From: Kitasatospora paranensis
GTDB lineage: Bacteria; Actinomycetota; Actinomycetes; Streptomycetales; Streptomycetaceae
Length of the DNA stretch: 64,000 nucleotides
Direction: 5' to 3'
Assembly (NCBI RefSeq): GCF_039544005.1
Contig: NZ_BAABKV010000001.1
Location: 5,084,001-5,148,000 of the forward strand
Below, piece after piece: positions 44,538 through 53,148 of the stretch. The notes beneath the pieces are model-generated. The model did not search any database. It saw only the letters and a program-made list of their open reading frames with translations, and was not told the origin of the DNA. Position 1 is the stretch's first letter. Every line of letters starts with the position of its first letter. Position numbers and translations under genes: made by a program.

Positions 44538-46673
44538 ATGAGCGGGGCGGGGCAGAAGCATGTGAAGACGACGCCACTGGAGCTGCATCAGATGCGGGCG
44601 GCGCTGACCCAGGCTTACCGAGGGATCATCGACGAGAGCGACCTGCAGCGAAACTCCGAGGCCGAGCGGGAGCGAGCCTTTCTGTCCCGGGCCGTGGCGG
44701 CCACGGCGATCCGGCGGGTGACGGGTTGGGAGCCTAAGACCTGCGCCGAGGCCGTGATCGACGGCAGCTACGACAACGGAATCGACGCGGTTGCCGTAGT
44801 GGACGGTACCCAGGTGTGGCTGGTTCAAGCCAAGTGGAGTGACAAGGGGACGGCTGGATTCCACACGGATGCGGCTCGGGGCTTCGTGGACGGACTGCGG
44901 TTGTTGGAGCAGCGGCAGTTCGATGCTTTCAACGACAAGCTCCAGCCGTTCGCTCCTCTTCTCGCTTCGGCCATGGGTGACACTAACCTCAAAATCAACC
45001 TGGTCATCGCGGTCGTCGGGAACGATCCGCTCAGCTCGCACACCCTGCACATCCTCGACCGCGCCGTCGAGGATCATCACGGGCACGGGCCGATGCTGCG
45101 TTACCAGCTCATGGGGACCGGGGAGCTGCTGCGGCAGCTGCGTGAGGACCGCACTCCAGATCCCGTGAACGTCAAGGTGAAGATGCCGAAGTGGATCCAT
45201 CGTGACATCCCCTTCCCGGCGTACCAGGGCAGCGTGGCGGCCAGGGAGATTGCCAGATGGTACGAGGACCACGGCGCCCGACTCTTCTCGCAGAACATCC
45301 GCCAGTCGCTCGGGCTGACCCGCATCAATTCCGGCATCGAGAAGACCCTGACGGACGAGCCGGAGAACTTCTGGTACTTCAATAACGGCATCACGATCCT
45401 GTGCGACAGGATTGAGCCGTACTACCCGGACAGGCGCCACCCCGCCTATCCGGTGGAACTCCGGCTCACCCATGTCAGCGTGGTCAACGGGGCCCAGACC
45501 GTTACCTCCATCCACAAGGCGATGCAGGTGACGCCGGGTACCGTCGAGGATGCTGATGTGATGGTCCGCGTGATCTCCCTGGGCGACGAGCGCGCCGACT
45601 ACGCATCGAAGATCACCGAGACCACGAACACCCAGAACGACGTCGCTCGTAGGGACTTCATCGCTCTGGACGAAACCCAGGCCCTGATCCGGGAGGACTT
45701 CGATCTCACCCTGGACAAGACGTATGTCTACAAACGCGGCGAGGCCGATCCTGTACCGGATTCCGGCTGCTCGGTGGTGCACGCGGCCATAGCCCTCGCA
45801 TGCGCCCGCCGCACCCCTGAGCTGGCCGTACGGGCCAAGCGGGACACTGATCTGCTCTGGGAGCGGGGAGATGGAGGGGCATACCCGCGGCTCTTCGGTG
45901 AGGTTCCGAGCGCCTTCCGGGTCTGGCGATGCGTCCAGATCCAGCGAGAGGTTGGCAAGGCGCTCGACGCCCAACGCAAGCGCCTTCAGGGACGCGCCCA
46001 GGACACGGCTCAGCGCGGAGATCTGTTGATCACCCATCTGGTCTTTCAGCTGCTAGACCTGGCGGACATCGATGAGCCGGGCTACCCGCTGGATTCCGTG
46101 CTGGAGTCCATCCCGAAGTTGACCGAATCCGTGCTGTCATGGTTGATCTACCGGGTGGACGAAACCTACGGAACCACCTCGTTCCTTGGGAGCACCTTCA
46201 CCAATGAGACACGCTGCCGGGAGCTGTCCCGGGTCGTGCCGCAGGACGTGCGGGGTGGGGCCGTGGCGCCGCAGCTGCCGGACAACTACCAGCCGCCCGC
46301 CCTGCAGAAGCGCCGTCGCCGCCGTCCTAACGTCGTTCCGACTCTTGTCAGTGCTGGGATCGTCCCGGACGGGACGCCGCTGGTCTACGTTCCGTACAAC
46401 GCTCCGGAAGCAAGGGCGACGAAGGAGTGGCTCGAGGCGGACGAGCGCCGGGCGCAGGTCCGCTGGCAGAACGATCGGACAAAGCCGCTCATCTGGTCCT
46501 ACGACGGTGCAGCCTACTCGGCCAGCGGACTCGTGACCCGTATCTGGGAGCTCGCAGGCTGGGAAGAGGCTCCCATTGCGGTGCAGGGACCTGCGCGCTG
46601 GGTGCTCGATGACAAGCGCAATCTGTGGCAGATGGCGAAGGAGTGGCTGGATGCTCAGGAGGAAGAGAGCTGA
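44538..46673 (+). CDS. AIPR-family abortive-infection phage-resistance protein with nuclease domain
   Basis: A 711-residue protein. Residues 40-180 hold a restriction-endonuclease-like (PD-(D/E)xK) fold: VIDGSYDNGIDAVAVVDG, with Asp83, and VWLVQAKWS with the QAK catalytic triplet (97-99). Residues about 230-520 are the AIPR domain (FSQNIRQSLGLTRINSGIEKTL, FWYFNNGITILCD, VSVVNGAQTVTSIHKA, ETTNTQNDVARRDFIALDE). The C-terminus (520-711) has no known motif. ATG 44538 follows GGGGAGAGGG. Codon use is visibly less GC-biased than in the neighbours, which fits acquisition by transfer. AIPR proteins are associated with phage abortive infection; the trigger is unknown. Confidence 0.88.
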   Translation: MSGAGQKHVKTTPLELHQMRAALTQAYRGIIDESDLQRNSEAERERAFLSRAVAATAIRRVTGWEPKTCAEAVIDGSYDNGIDAVAVVDGTQVWLVQAKWSDKGTAGFHTDAARGFVDGLRLLEQRQFDAFNDKLQPFAPLLASAMGDTNLKINLVIAVVGNDPLSSHTLHILDRAVEDHHGHGPMLRYQLMGTGELLRQLREDRTPDPVNVKVKMPKWIHRDIPFPAYQGSVAAREIARWYEDHGARLFSQNIRQSLGLTRINSGIEKTLTDEPENFWYFNNGITILCDRIEPYYPDRRHPAYPVELRLTHVSVVNGAQTVTSIHKAMQVTPGTVEDADVMVRVISLGDERADYASKITETTNTQNDVARRDFIALDETQALIREDFDLTLDKTYVYKRGEADPVPDSGCSVVHAAIALACARRTPELAVRAKRDTDLLWERGDGGAYPRLFGEVPSAFRVWRCVQIQREVGKALDAQRKRLQGRAQDTAQRGDLLITHLVFQLLDLADIDEPGYPLDSVLESIPKLTESVLSWLIYRVDETYGTTSFLGSTFTNETRCRELSRVVPQDVRGGAVAPQLPDNYQPPALQKRRRRRPNVVPTLVSAGIVPDGTPLVYVPYNAPEARATKEWLEADERRAQVRWQNDRTKPLIWSYDGAAYSASGLVTRIWELAGWEEAPIAVQGPARWVLDDKRNLWQMAKEWLDAQEEES

Positions 46674-46970
46674 CGCGATCCAGGGCCCGTCCGGTTGCGA
46701 GGCCCGGGAGGAGCCCTCGACGGCCTCGCTGGCGTGGCCAGCATTGGCCGGGGTGCGCGCCGGCCCGAGCTAGTGCTGCTCGCACCTGCTGCTGTTTTGT
46801 GTGGCGTTGGCGGGACTGCGAGCGCTCACTACCTTTTCGTGAATCCCGAGCTGGATAGGTGCTTGATTTTCTGACCTTCGCCACCTGTCGTCACCTCTCG
46901 TATCTCCGCCGTGCTGGACGTCTGTGCGGCACGCTGGCACGTAGTGGGGCTGTGCGCCTGCGCGGCGGGC
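46674..46970. other. Non-coding gap between AIPR gene and the toxin gene
   Basis: A 297-base gap with lower coding signal on both strands. It contains the right copy of the direct repeat near 46878. No gene is supported; short open frames here lack ribosome binding sites. Confidence 0.4.
46878..46927 (+). repeat. Right copy of an imperfect direct repeat flanking the AIPR island
   Basis: TCGCCACCTGTCGTCACC followed by GTGCTGGACG and GTGCGGC; partner of 43994-44040 in the same orientation. Confidence 0.35.
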
Positions 46971-47231
46971 TCAGCCCTCGTAGTGGTAGCGGCACTGGGC
47001 GATCAGGACCGAGTCGTCCGTGACCTTGTACACGAGGCGGTGCTCGTCGTTGATCCGGCGCGACCAGTACCCCTGGAATCCGTGCTTGAGCGGTTCCGGC
47101 TTGCCGATTCCCTCGTTGCCGTTGCGGGCGATGTCGGCGACGAGCGTGTTGATCCGCCTGAGGATCTTGCGATCCTGGACCTGCCACCACAGGTAGTCCT
47201 CCCAGGCCCGGGAGGCGAAGACGACCTTCAC
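46971..47231 (-). CDS. yoeB: YoeB/Txe-family mRNA-interferase toxin
   Basis: An 86-residue RelE-superfamily toxin. It has the start VKVVFASRAWEDYLWWQ, DRKILRRINTLVADIARNG, GKPEPLKHGFQGYWSRRINDEHRLVY, and the catalytic end YHYEG, matching YoeB closely (the C-terminal His-Tyr pair and Arg in YWSRRI are the active-site residues). The GTG start overlaps the antitoxin stop by four bases, so translation is coupled. It cleaves mRNA at the ribosome when free of YefM. Confidence 0.95.
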   Translation of the reverse strand: MKVVFASRAWEDYLWWQVQDRKILRRINTLVADIARNGNEGIGKPEPLKHGFQGYWSRRINDEHRLVYKVTDDSVLIAQCRYHYEG

Positions 47232-47485
47232 TCGGGGTCTGCCAGCTCTCGCGCCGTTCCGCCGCCGGTCTCCAACTCGTCGATCGAGGCCAGGAGCCGT
47301 CGGGCGTTCGCAGGGCTGCGCAGCAGGTAGGCCGTTTCCTTGAGCGACTGGTAGTCCTCGAGCGAGACGATGACCACGGGCTCGCGCCCGGCGCGGGTGA
47401 TCACTATCTCCTCGCGGTCGTCCGTGACCGCATTGAGCACCTCGGCGTACCGCGCGCGGGACTCCGAATAGGTCATCGTCTTCAT
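47228..47485 (-). CDS. yefM: YefM/Phd-family antitoxin
   Basis: An 85-residue antitoxin. The N-terminal DNA-binding part is TMTYSESRARYAEVLNAVTDDREEIVITRAG, followed by EPVVIVSLEDYQSLKETAYLL, the YefM signature; the acidic C-terminus (IDELETGGG...ELADPE) would bind the toxin. ATG 47485 has GAGGAG upstream. Typical order antitoxin then toxin. The operator lies 20 bases upstream. Confidence 0.95.
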   Translation of the reverse strand: MKTMTYSESRARYAEVLNAVTDDREEIVITRAGREPVVIVSLEDYQSLKETAYLLRSPANARRLLASIDELETGGGTARELADPE

Positions 47486-47504
47486 GATCGGACTCCTCGT
47501 GCTC

Positions 47505-47526
47505 GACGTACAGGAAATTGTACGTC
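47505..47526. promoter_or_regulatory. Probable YefM autoregulatory operator
   Basis: Perfect inverted repeat GACGTACA-N6-TGTACGTC 20 bases upstream of the yefM start. The TGTAC core matches the TGTACA element that E. coli YefM recognises, so autorepression is likely. Confidence 0.8.
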
Positions 47527-47734
47527 CGAGGCGGGATGCCGACAAGCGCTCCTCCTTTCCGACCATCTCCCGCGCGCCGACCCCGAGACCCCGCCGCCTC
47601 GGCCTCCGGGGTGCCCTGGTGTTCCGTCAGGGGAGGGTGGGGGATCGTCCCCGATGGCGCGGCGGGGAGCGGACGGAAGACTCGGTGGTGGCCGGGGAGA
47701 CCGGCCGACATGACGATCCGTCGGGAGTCCTGCC

Positions 47735-48976
47735 ATGAACACCGTTGTCCGTCGTACCCGTTGGACCACGCTCGTCGCCGCCGGTGCGGTGCTGGCCGCG
47801 CTGACCGTCGGCACCGCCGCCCCGGCGCTGGCCGCCGCACCCGCCCCCGCCTCGGCGCGGTCCGCGACCGGCCTGCCCGCACTCGACCGGGACGCCGTCC
47901 GGCAGGCGCTCTCCGGACTGCCGAGCGCGGACGTGTCAGGGGCGCTGGTGCGGATCTCCGGCAGCGCGGGCCGCTTCGACGCGGTGGGCGGCACCGGCGA
48001 CCCGGCGACCGGCCGGCCGCCGGCGGTCGACGGGCGGTTCCGGATCGGCTCCATCTCCAAGGTCTTCACGGCCACGGTCGTGCTCCAGCTGGCCGCCGAG
48101 CACCGCGTCGACCTGGACGCCCCCGTGCAGCGCTACCTGCCGGGCCTGCTCCCGGCGGACTTCCCGCCGATCCGGGTGGGCCAGCTGCTGAACCACACCA
48201 GCGGCCTGCCGAACGGCGCCGACGGCCCCTGGGGGGACGGCACGGCAGCCTGGTTCGTCGACCACCAGTTCGACAGCTGGACGCCCCGTCAGGTGGTCGC
48301 CACCATGGCCGGCGAGCCGATGTCCTTCGAGCCCGGCACCGCGCAGCAGTACAACGGGATGAACACCTTCGTGGCGGGCCTGCTGATCGAGAAGGTCACC
48401 GGCCGCAGTTACGCGCACGAGGTGCAGCGCCGGATCATCGGGCCGCTCGGCCTGCGCGACACCGCTGTCCCGGCGGTCGACGACCCGGCGCTGGCCAGGC
48501 CGGCGGCGCGGCCCTACCTGACGGTGCCGGCCGCGGACGGCACCACCCGGCAGGTCGACGTGACGGAGCAGGCCGCGTGGCCGTGGGCGGAGGGCGGGCT
48601 GATCTCCAGCGCCCCCGACCTGGACCGCTTCATCACCGCGCTGTTCCGCGGCCGGCTGCTGCCGCCCGCCCAGCAGGCGCAGCTGTTCACCGTCCCCGAC
48701 GTGCCGAACTTCCACAGCAGCCACTGCGAGACCGGCCCGGGCGCCGGCCGGGCCTGCATGAGCATGGGCCTGGAGCGCACCGAGATCGCAGGGGTCGAGC
48801 TCTGGGGAAAGACGGGCTCGCGCCCGGGCTGGACGAGCGGCGTCTTCGCCACCCGCGACCTGGCCCGCACGGTCGTCTACTCGCTGAACCCGACCGGCCT
48901 GGACGGCGCCGAGGCCCCGTACATCATGCGTCTCGCCGGGGCGGTGTTCGCGGCCGGTCCGCAGGTCAGGGCTTGA
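47735..48976 (+). CDS. Exported serine beta-lactamase-like / D-Ala-D-Ala carboxypeptidase-like hydrolase
   Basis: A 413-residue secreted protein of the class C beta-lactamase/DD-peptidase fold. Signal peptide 1-34 ending ALAAAPA. The nucleophile is Ser106 in GSISKV (SxxK), then GLPNGADG region, YNGMN (YxN), and late GKTGSRPGW (KTG). It is preceded by a long leader and no resistance genes are nearby, so a cell-wall or esterase role is as likely as antibiotic hydrolysis. ATG 47735. Confidence 0.9.
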   Translation: MNTVVRRTRWTTLVAAGAVLAALTVGTAAPALAAAPAPASARSATGLPALDRDAVRQALSGLPSADVSGALVRISGSAGRFDAVGGTGDPATGRPPAVDGRFRIGSISKVFTATVVLQLAAEHRVDLDAPVQRYLPGLLPADFPPIRVGQLLNHTSGLPNGADGPWGDGTAAWFVDHQFDSWTPRQVVATMAGEPMSFEPGTAQQYNGMNTFVAGLLIEKVTGRSYAHEVQRRIIGPLGLRDTAVPAVDDPALARPAARPYLTVPAADGTTRQVDVTEQAAWPWAEGGLISSAPDLDRFITALFRGRLLPPAQQAQLFTVPDVPNFHSSHCETGPGAGRACMSMGLERTEIAGVELWGKTGSRPGWTSGVFATRDLARTVVYSLNPTGLDGAEAPYIMRLAGAVFAAGPQVRA

Positions 48977-50336
48977 TGTTGTGGTTCACCCGGAACAGGT
49001 TGCCGGGATCGTAGGCGCGCTTGACCTCGACCAGTCGGGAGTAGCCGGCGCCGTAGTTGGCGGCGGCCCGCTCCTGGTCGTCGCCGGCCATGAAGTTGAC
49101 GTAGCCCCCGGCGCTCTGGTGCGGCGCGAGCGCCTCGTAGTACCCGCGCACCCAGGCGGTGTTGGCCGCGTTGTCGGCCGGGTCCGGCCAGAGGCCCGCG
49201 ATCACGGTGGCGAAGGTGGCCTCGCGGTTGCCGAACGCGGTGGCGTCGGTGGGGACGCGGTGGCAGGCGCCGTTGATCGGGTACACGTGGCAGGTGGAGT
49301 GCACGGTCGGCACCCGCGGGCCGTGCTCCAGGTGGACGGCGATCGCCGCGTCGCTGAGTTCGTCGGCGAAGGTGCCCTTCCAGTAGTTCTGGAGGCCGGG
49401 CGGCAGCAGCGCGTCGAAGGCGCCGTTCAGCACGGGGTACGGCATCGCGCCGACCATCTCGGCCACCGGCGTGGCCACCTCGCGCAGCGGACGGATCGCG
49501 GCCTCCGCCTCGTCCGGCGGGCCGGCCCAGCAGACCACGAGGATGGCCATGGTGTCACCGTGCCGGTCCTCGGGAATGAACGGCAGCGGCGGTGCGATCT
49601 GGAATCCGGGGAAGGCGCCGAGCTGTTCGGGGGCGTCGACGATGTACTCGCGGTAGCGCCGCAGGAGGGCCTCGGCGTGCTCCAGCTCGTAGAGGATCGG
49701 CCCGCCGAACACGGTGTCGACCGGGCTGAGGCGGAACTCGAACGAGGTCACCACACCGAAGTTGCCGCTGCCGCCGCGCAGCGCCCAGAAGAGGTCGGGC
49801 TCGTTCTCCTCACTGACGACGTGCAACTGCCCGTCGGCGGTGACCACATCGGCCGACAGCAGGTTGTCGCAGGTCAGGCCGAGGCCGCGGGCCAGGTAGC
49901 CGAAGCCGCCGCCGAGGGTGAGGCCGCCGACGCCGGTGGTGGAGATGATCCCGCCGGTGACGGCGAGCCCGAAGGCGTGGGTCGCGGCGTCGAGGTCGCC
50001 GAGGGTCGCGCCACCCTCGACCCGGGCCGTCCGCCGGACGGGGTCGACCCGGACGGAGCGCATCCCGGACAGGTCGGCGACCACGCCGTCGTCGCACGTC
50101 CCGTAGCCGGGGACGCTGTGCGAGCCGCCGCGGGTCGCCAGCGGGAGGTCGTTGTCCCGGGCGAAGCCGACGGCCGCGATCACGTCGCCGGCGTTGGCGC
50201 AGCGCACCACGACGGCGGGTTTGCGGTCGATCATCGCGTTGTAGACCCGGCGGGCCTCGTCGTAGTCCTCGTCGCCGGGCCTGACCACCGTGCCGCGGAT
50301 CCGGCCTGCTAGTTCCTCAATCGTCTGCGTGCCCAT
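48966..50336 (-). CDS. FAD-binding oxidoreductase, berberine-bridge (BBE) type
   Basis: A 456-residue flavoprotein. The p-cresol methylhydroxylase FAD fold is seen in RGGSHSVPGYGTCDDGVV, where His73 is the usual site of covalent FAD attachment, then VGGLTLGGGFGYLARGLGLTCDNLLSA and RGGSGNFGVVTSFEF; the BBE C-terminus is NYGAGYSRLVEVKRAYDPGNLFRVNHNI. A cysteine in LGLTCDN lies close to the place where two-site enzymes bind FAD a second time. It would oxidise a sugar or small metabolite. The stop overlaps the end of the serine hydrolase gene by 11 bases. Confidence 0.9.
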   Translation of the reverse strand: MGTQTIEELAGRIRGTVVRPGDEDYDEARRVYNAMIDRKPAVVVRCANAGDVIAAVGFARDNDLPLATRGGSHSVPGYGTCDDGVVADLSGMRSVRVDPVRRTARVEGGATLGDLDAATHAFGLAVTGGIISTTGVGGLTLGGGFGYLARGLGLTCDNLLSADVVTADGQLHVVSEENEPDLFWALRGGSGNFGVVTSFEFRLSPVDTVFGGPILYELEHAEALLRRYREYIVDAPEQLGAFPGFQIAPPLPFIPEDRHGDTMAILVVCWAGPPDEAEAAIRPLREVATPVAEMVGAMPYPVLNGAFDALLPPGLQNYWKGTFADELSDAAIAVHLEHGPRVPTVHSTCHVYPINGACHRVPTDATAFGNREATFATVIAGLWPDPADNAANTAWVRGYYEALAPHQSAGGYVNFMAGDDQERAAANYGAGYSRLVEVKRAYDPGNLFRVNHNIKP

Positions 50337-50447
50337 GACAGCCGCTCCTGACCTTGACGGCCCCCTCGGCCGGCCCGGACCTGGAGCGGGTAGCCGACGG
50401 TCCCCGGTCGGCCTGGTTCCACGCTACGCCGGGTCGTGGCGCCCGGC

Positions 50448-51104
50448 TCAGCCGAGGGTGAGGCGCAGGCCGCCGTCGGGCTGCGCCTCGACCCGGACCT
50501 GCTCCAGGCTGTCGACGTGGTGGGTGGCCGGATGGGCGAGCGCCCGGGGGCCGACGCCGATCACCCGCATCCCGGCGGCGAGGGCGGCGGAGATGCCGGC
50601 CCCGGAGTCCTCGAAGGCCAGGCAGTCGGCGGGGAGGAAGCCGAGCTCGGCCGCGCCCTTGAGGAACCCCTCGGGGTCGGGCTTGCTGGCGCCGACCGAC
50701 TCGGCGGTGACGAGGGTCTCGGGCAGCGGCAGGCCGGCGGCGCCCATCCGGACCCGGGCGAGTGCCTCGTCGGCGGAGGTGACCAGGGCGTGCGGCTGCC
50801 CGGAGAGGGCGGCCAGGAAGGCGGGTGCGCCGGGGACGGGCACGATGCCCAGGGTGTCGGCGGTCTCGTCGGCGAGCATCGCCCGGTTCTCCTGGAGGTT
50901 GACCTCCATCGGCCGGTCCGGCAGCAGCAGCGCCATCGAGAGGTGGCCCTGGCGGCCGTGCACCACGTGCATGACGTGGTCCCCGTCGAGTCCGTGCCGG
51001 GCCGCCCAGCGGCGCCAGCAGCGTTCGACGACGGCGTCCGAGTCCACCAGGGTGCCGTCCATGTCGAGCAGCAAGGCACGGGCGGTGACGGTGGCGGTGG
51101 GCAT
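50448..51104 (-). CDS. HAD-superfamily phosphatase
   Basis: A 218-residue haloacid dehalogenase hydrolase with LLLDMDGTLVDSD (nucleophile Asp and acid/base Asp), LVTSADEA (motif 2), SKPDPEGF (motif 3 Lys), and FEDSGAGISAALAAGM (motif 4). A helical cap after motif 1 fits a beta-phosphoglucomutase or sugar/glycerol phosphatase. ATG 51104 with GGAG nearby is preferred over the 14-residue longer frame. Confidence 0.88.
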   Translation of the reverse strand: MPTATVTARALLLDMDGTLVDSDAVVERCWRRWAARHGLDGDHVMHVVHGRQGHLSMALLLPDRPMEVNLQENRAMLADETADTLGIVPVPGAPAFLAALSGQPHALVTSADEALARVRMGAAGLPLPETLVTAESVGASKPDPEGFLKGAAELGFLPADCLAFEDSGAGISAALAAGMRVIGVGPRALAHPATHHVDSLEQVRVEAQPDGGLRLTLG

Positions 51105-51171
51105 CCGGTCTCCTTGGCAGGGGGCGTTTGTCACACCAGGATACAAAACGGATGGGTCGGGCGGGGCCGGC

Positions 51172-51624
51172 TCAGCCCCTGTCGAGCAGGTGGGCGTTGA
51201 CCGCCCTTGCCGCGTCGGCGAGTTCGGGCAGTTCGATCACCTCGACCCCGGCCGCGGTCAGCATCGCCGTCCCCTGGCAGGCCTGTACGAAGAGGTCGGG
51301 CTCGCGCCAGGCCACCACCACGCGGGGCACCCCGGCGGCGACGATCAGCTCGGCGCACGGGTGCGGCCGGGACGCCCGCTGCCCGCAGGGTTCCAGCGAG
51401 CTGTAGACGGTGGCCGTGCGCAGCCGCGGGTCACCGGCCGGCAGCTTGGCCAGCGCGGCCTCCTCGGCGTGGTTGTGGCCGTCCACCTCGCGGCTGTAGC
51501 CCTCGCTGAGCACCGTGCCGTCCGCGCCGACGATCACCGCTCCGACCGAGAACGCGGTCTCCGACGGCGGGCAGAGCCGCGACAGCTCGACGGCGCGGGC
51601 CAGCCAGTGCAGGTCACCGGTCAC
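51172..51624 (-). CDS. RibD-like zinc deaminase (riboflavin-type, split)
   Basis: A 150-residue cytidine-deaminase-fold enzyme. The zinc site is HAEEAAL (His52, Glu54) and SLEPCGQRASRPHPC (Cys80, Cys90), with the PC-x9-C spacing of RibD deaminase domains. Its GTG start overlaps the reductase stop (GTGA), so the two are translationally coupled. In full-length RibD these are one protein that deaminates and reduces the riboflavin precursor; here the domains are separate and in the reverse order. Whether they still act in riboflavin synthesis is unknown. Confidence 0.88.
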   Translation of the reverse strand: MTGDLHWLARAVELSRLCPPSETAFSVGAVIVGADGTVLSEGYSREVDGHNHAEEAALAKLPAGDPRLRTATVYSSLEPCGQRASRPHPCAELIVAAGVPRVVVAWREPDLFVQACQGTAMLTAAGVEVIELPELADAARAVNAHLLDRG

Positions 51625-52304
51625 GGTGCGGACTCCTTGGGGGCGTAGCGGAGCAGGACGACATCGCCCACCGTACGCGCCGCCAGCAGCCGCATCCGCC
51701 GCCCCGGCCCGCCGGGGTACTGCGCCGGGCCGAGGAAGCGCGGCGCGTCCGCCTGCCCGACCAGCAGCGGCGCCACCGCGAGCTGGAGTTCGTCGGCCAG
51801 CCCCTCGGCCAGGAACTGGGTGTGCACGCTGCCGCCGCCCTCCACCATCAACCGCCCGACGCCGCGCGCCCCGAGGTCGTCCAGGACGGCGCCGAGCCCC
51901 ACCGCCGGGCCGAGGCCGACCACGTCGGCCAGTCCGGCGAGGGCCGCGCCGAGCGCCGGGGCGGCGGCGTCGGTGGTGTACGCGACCTTGGCGCCGCCGG
52001 TGTGCCAGAAGTTGAGCGCGGGGGAGAGACCGCCGCTGTTGCTGAGGGTCACCTTCAGCGGGTACTCCGGGCGGCCGGCGGCGACCCGCGCGGCCCGCCG
52101 GTCGGGGGAGTTGACCAGCAGCCGGGGGTTGTCGCGGCGCAGCGTGTTGCCGCCGACGAGCAGGGCGTCGCAGCCGGCCCGGACGTCGTCGACCCGGTCG
52201 AAGTCGGCCGGGTTGGAGAGCAGCAGCCGCTCCGGCGAGGCGTCGTCGAGGAAGCCGTCGAGCGAGACGGCGGCGCTCAGCAGCACGTAGGGGCGGCGGG
52301 ACAC
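51621..52304 (-). CDS. RibD C-terminal-type reductase (dihydrofolate-reductase fold)
   Basis: A 227-residue protein. It matches the RibD reductase family: YVLLSAAVSLDGFLDD, RAGCDALLVGGNTLRRDNPRLLV, and late LMVEGGGSVHTQFLAEGLADELQLAVAPLLVG. GTG 52304 is chosen because the frame upstream starts a few residues later than the ATG-like options and no better site is seen. It precedes the deaminase gene with a four-base overlap. Confidence 0.85.
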   Translation of the reverse strand: MSRRPYVLLSAAVSLDGFLDDASPERLLLSNPADFDRVDDVRAGCDALLVGGNTLRRDNPRLLVNSPDRRAARVAAGRPEYPLKVTLSNSGGLSPALNFWHTGGAKVAYTTDAAAPALGAALAGLADVVGLGPAVGLGAVLDDLGARGVGRLMVEGGGSVHTQFLAEGLADELQLAVAPLLVGQADAPRFLGPAQYPGGPGRRMRLLAARTVGDVVLLRYAPKESAP

Positions 52305-52400
52305 GGCGCATCCAATCTGTCGGCTGCCCACCACCGTACGGTTCCGAGCGGCACCGTTCGCCCGGGGGCCGGGCCGGGCGGCAGGGTCGCCACCGGGACG

Positions 52401-52425
52401 CCGGGGCGGCTGCCTGCCGCCCCGG
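52401..52425 (-). terminator. Hairpin downstream of the PPOX-family gene
   Basis: Perfect 10-bp inverted repeat (52401-52410 with 52416-52425), 13 bases past the stop at 52438 on the minus strand. Confidence 0.7.
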
Positions 52426-52437
52426 CCCCGGCGGGGC

Positions 52438-53022
52438 TCAGGCCACCCGGGGCGGCAGCGGCAGCGGCAGTGCGGGCAGGCCGTCGATGCTCGTGCCCAC
52501 GTGGTCCTTGCCCTCGCAGTACGCGCCGAACTCCTCGTCCGTCTTGCGGTCGAAGTACTGTGCGTGCAGCTCGCGTTCGGCGCGGTAGTCCATGAACGGG
52601 ACGGCGAACCCGCAGGAGTCGCTGACCCGTTCGGCGCGGACGAGCACGATCGCGCGCAGCCCGGAGCCGTCCGCGGTCGGGTCGAAGTGCCCGATCAGGG
52701 CGGCGAAGCGCGGGTCGTCCCGGAAGACGGCCTCGCCGTGGCCGTGCACCCGGACGACGGTCGGCGGGCCGTCGAAGGCGCACCACATCAGGGTGATCCG
52801 GCCGTTCTCCCGCAGATGGGCGATGGTCTCGGCGTGGGAGCCGCCGAAGTCCAGGTAGGCGAGCGTCAGTTCGTCCAGTACGGCGAGCGTGCCGGCCCGG
52901 CCCTTGGGGGACAGGTTGACGTGGCCGTCCTGGTCGAGCGGGGCGGTGGCGGTGAAGAAGACCGGCTGCCTCTCGATGAACGAGCGCAGGCGTCCGTCTA
53001 TGCGTTCGTACGTCTTTCCCAT
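52438..53022 (-). CDS. Pyridoxamine 5'-phosphate oxidase-fold protein
   Basis: A 194-residue flavin-reductase/PPOX split-barrel protein, of the group with a pyridoxamine-phosphate-oxidase-like domain and an N-terminal LRSFIERQPVFFTATAPLDQDGHVNLSPKG motif. It probably binds FMN or F420; the substrate is unknown. ATG 53022 starts MGKTYERI; the longer frame to 53106 is not supported. Divergent from the methyltransferase gene across a 126-base promoter gap that has a lower-GC stretch. Confidence 0.82.
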   Translation of the reverse strand: MGKTYERIDGRLRSFIERQPVFFTATAPLDQDGHVNLSPKGRAGTLAVLDELTLAYLDFGGSHAETIAHLRENGRITLMWCAFDGPPTVVRVHGHGEAVFRDDPRFAALIGHFDPTADGSGLRAIVLVRAERVSDSCGFAVPFMDYRAERELHAQYFDRKTDEEFGAYCEGKDHVGTSIDGLPALPLPLPPRVA

Positions 53023-53148
53023 GCCGTCGATTGTCCTCGCACGGCCCTTCCCGCAGCCAGGGCATTCGGCAGACGTCTTGTCATATGAGACATGTTTTCT
53101 CGACAAGCGAGACGGTGATTAGGCTGCGGGCACCGAGAGGAGCCACGC

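Noticed and set aside
47735..48976. Classical beta-lactamase resistance gene
   Set aside because: The fold and SxxK, YxN and KTG motifs fit the broad DD-peptidase/esterase group; nothing shows antibiotic hydrolysis and no resistance context is present.
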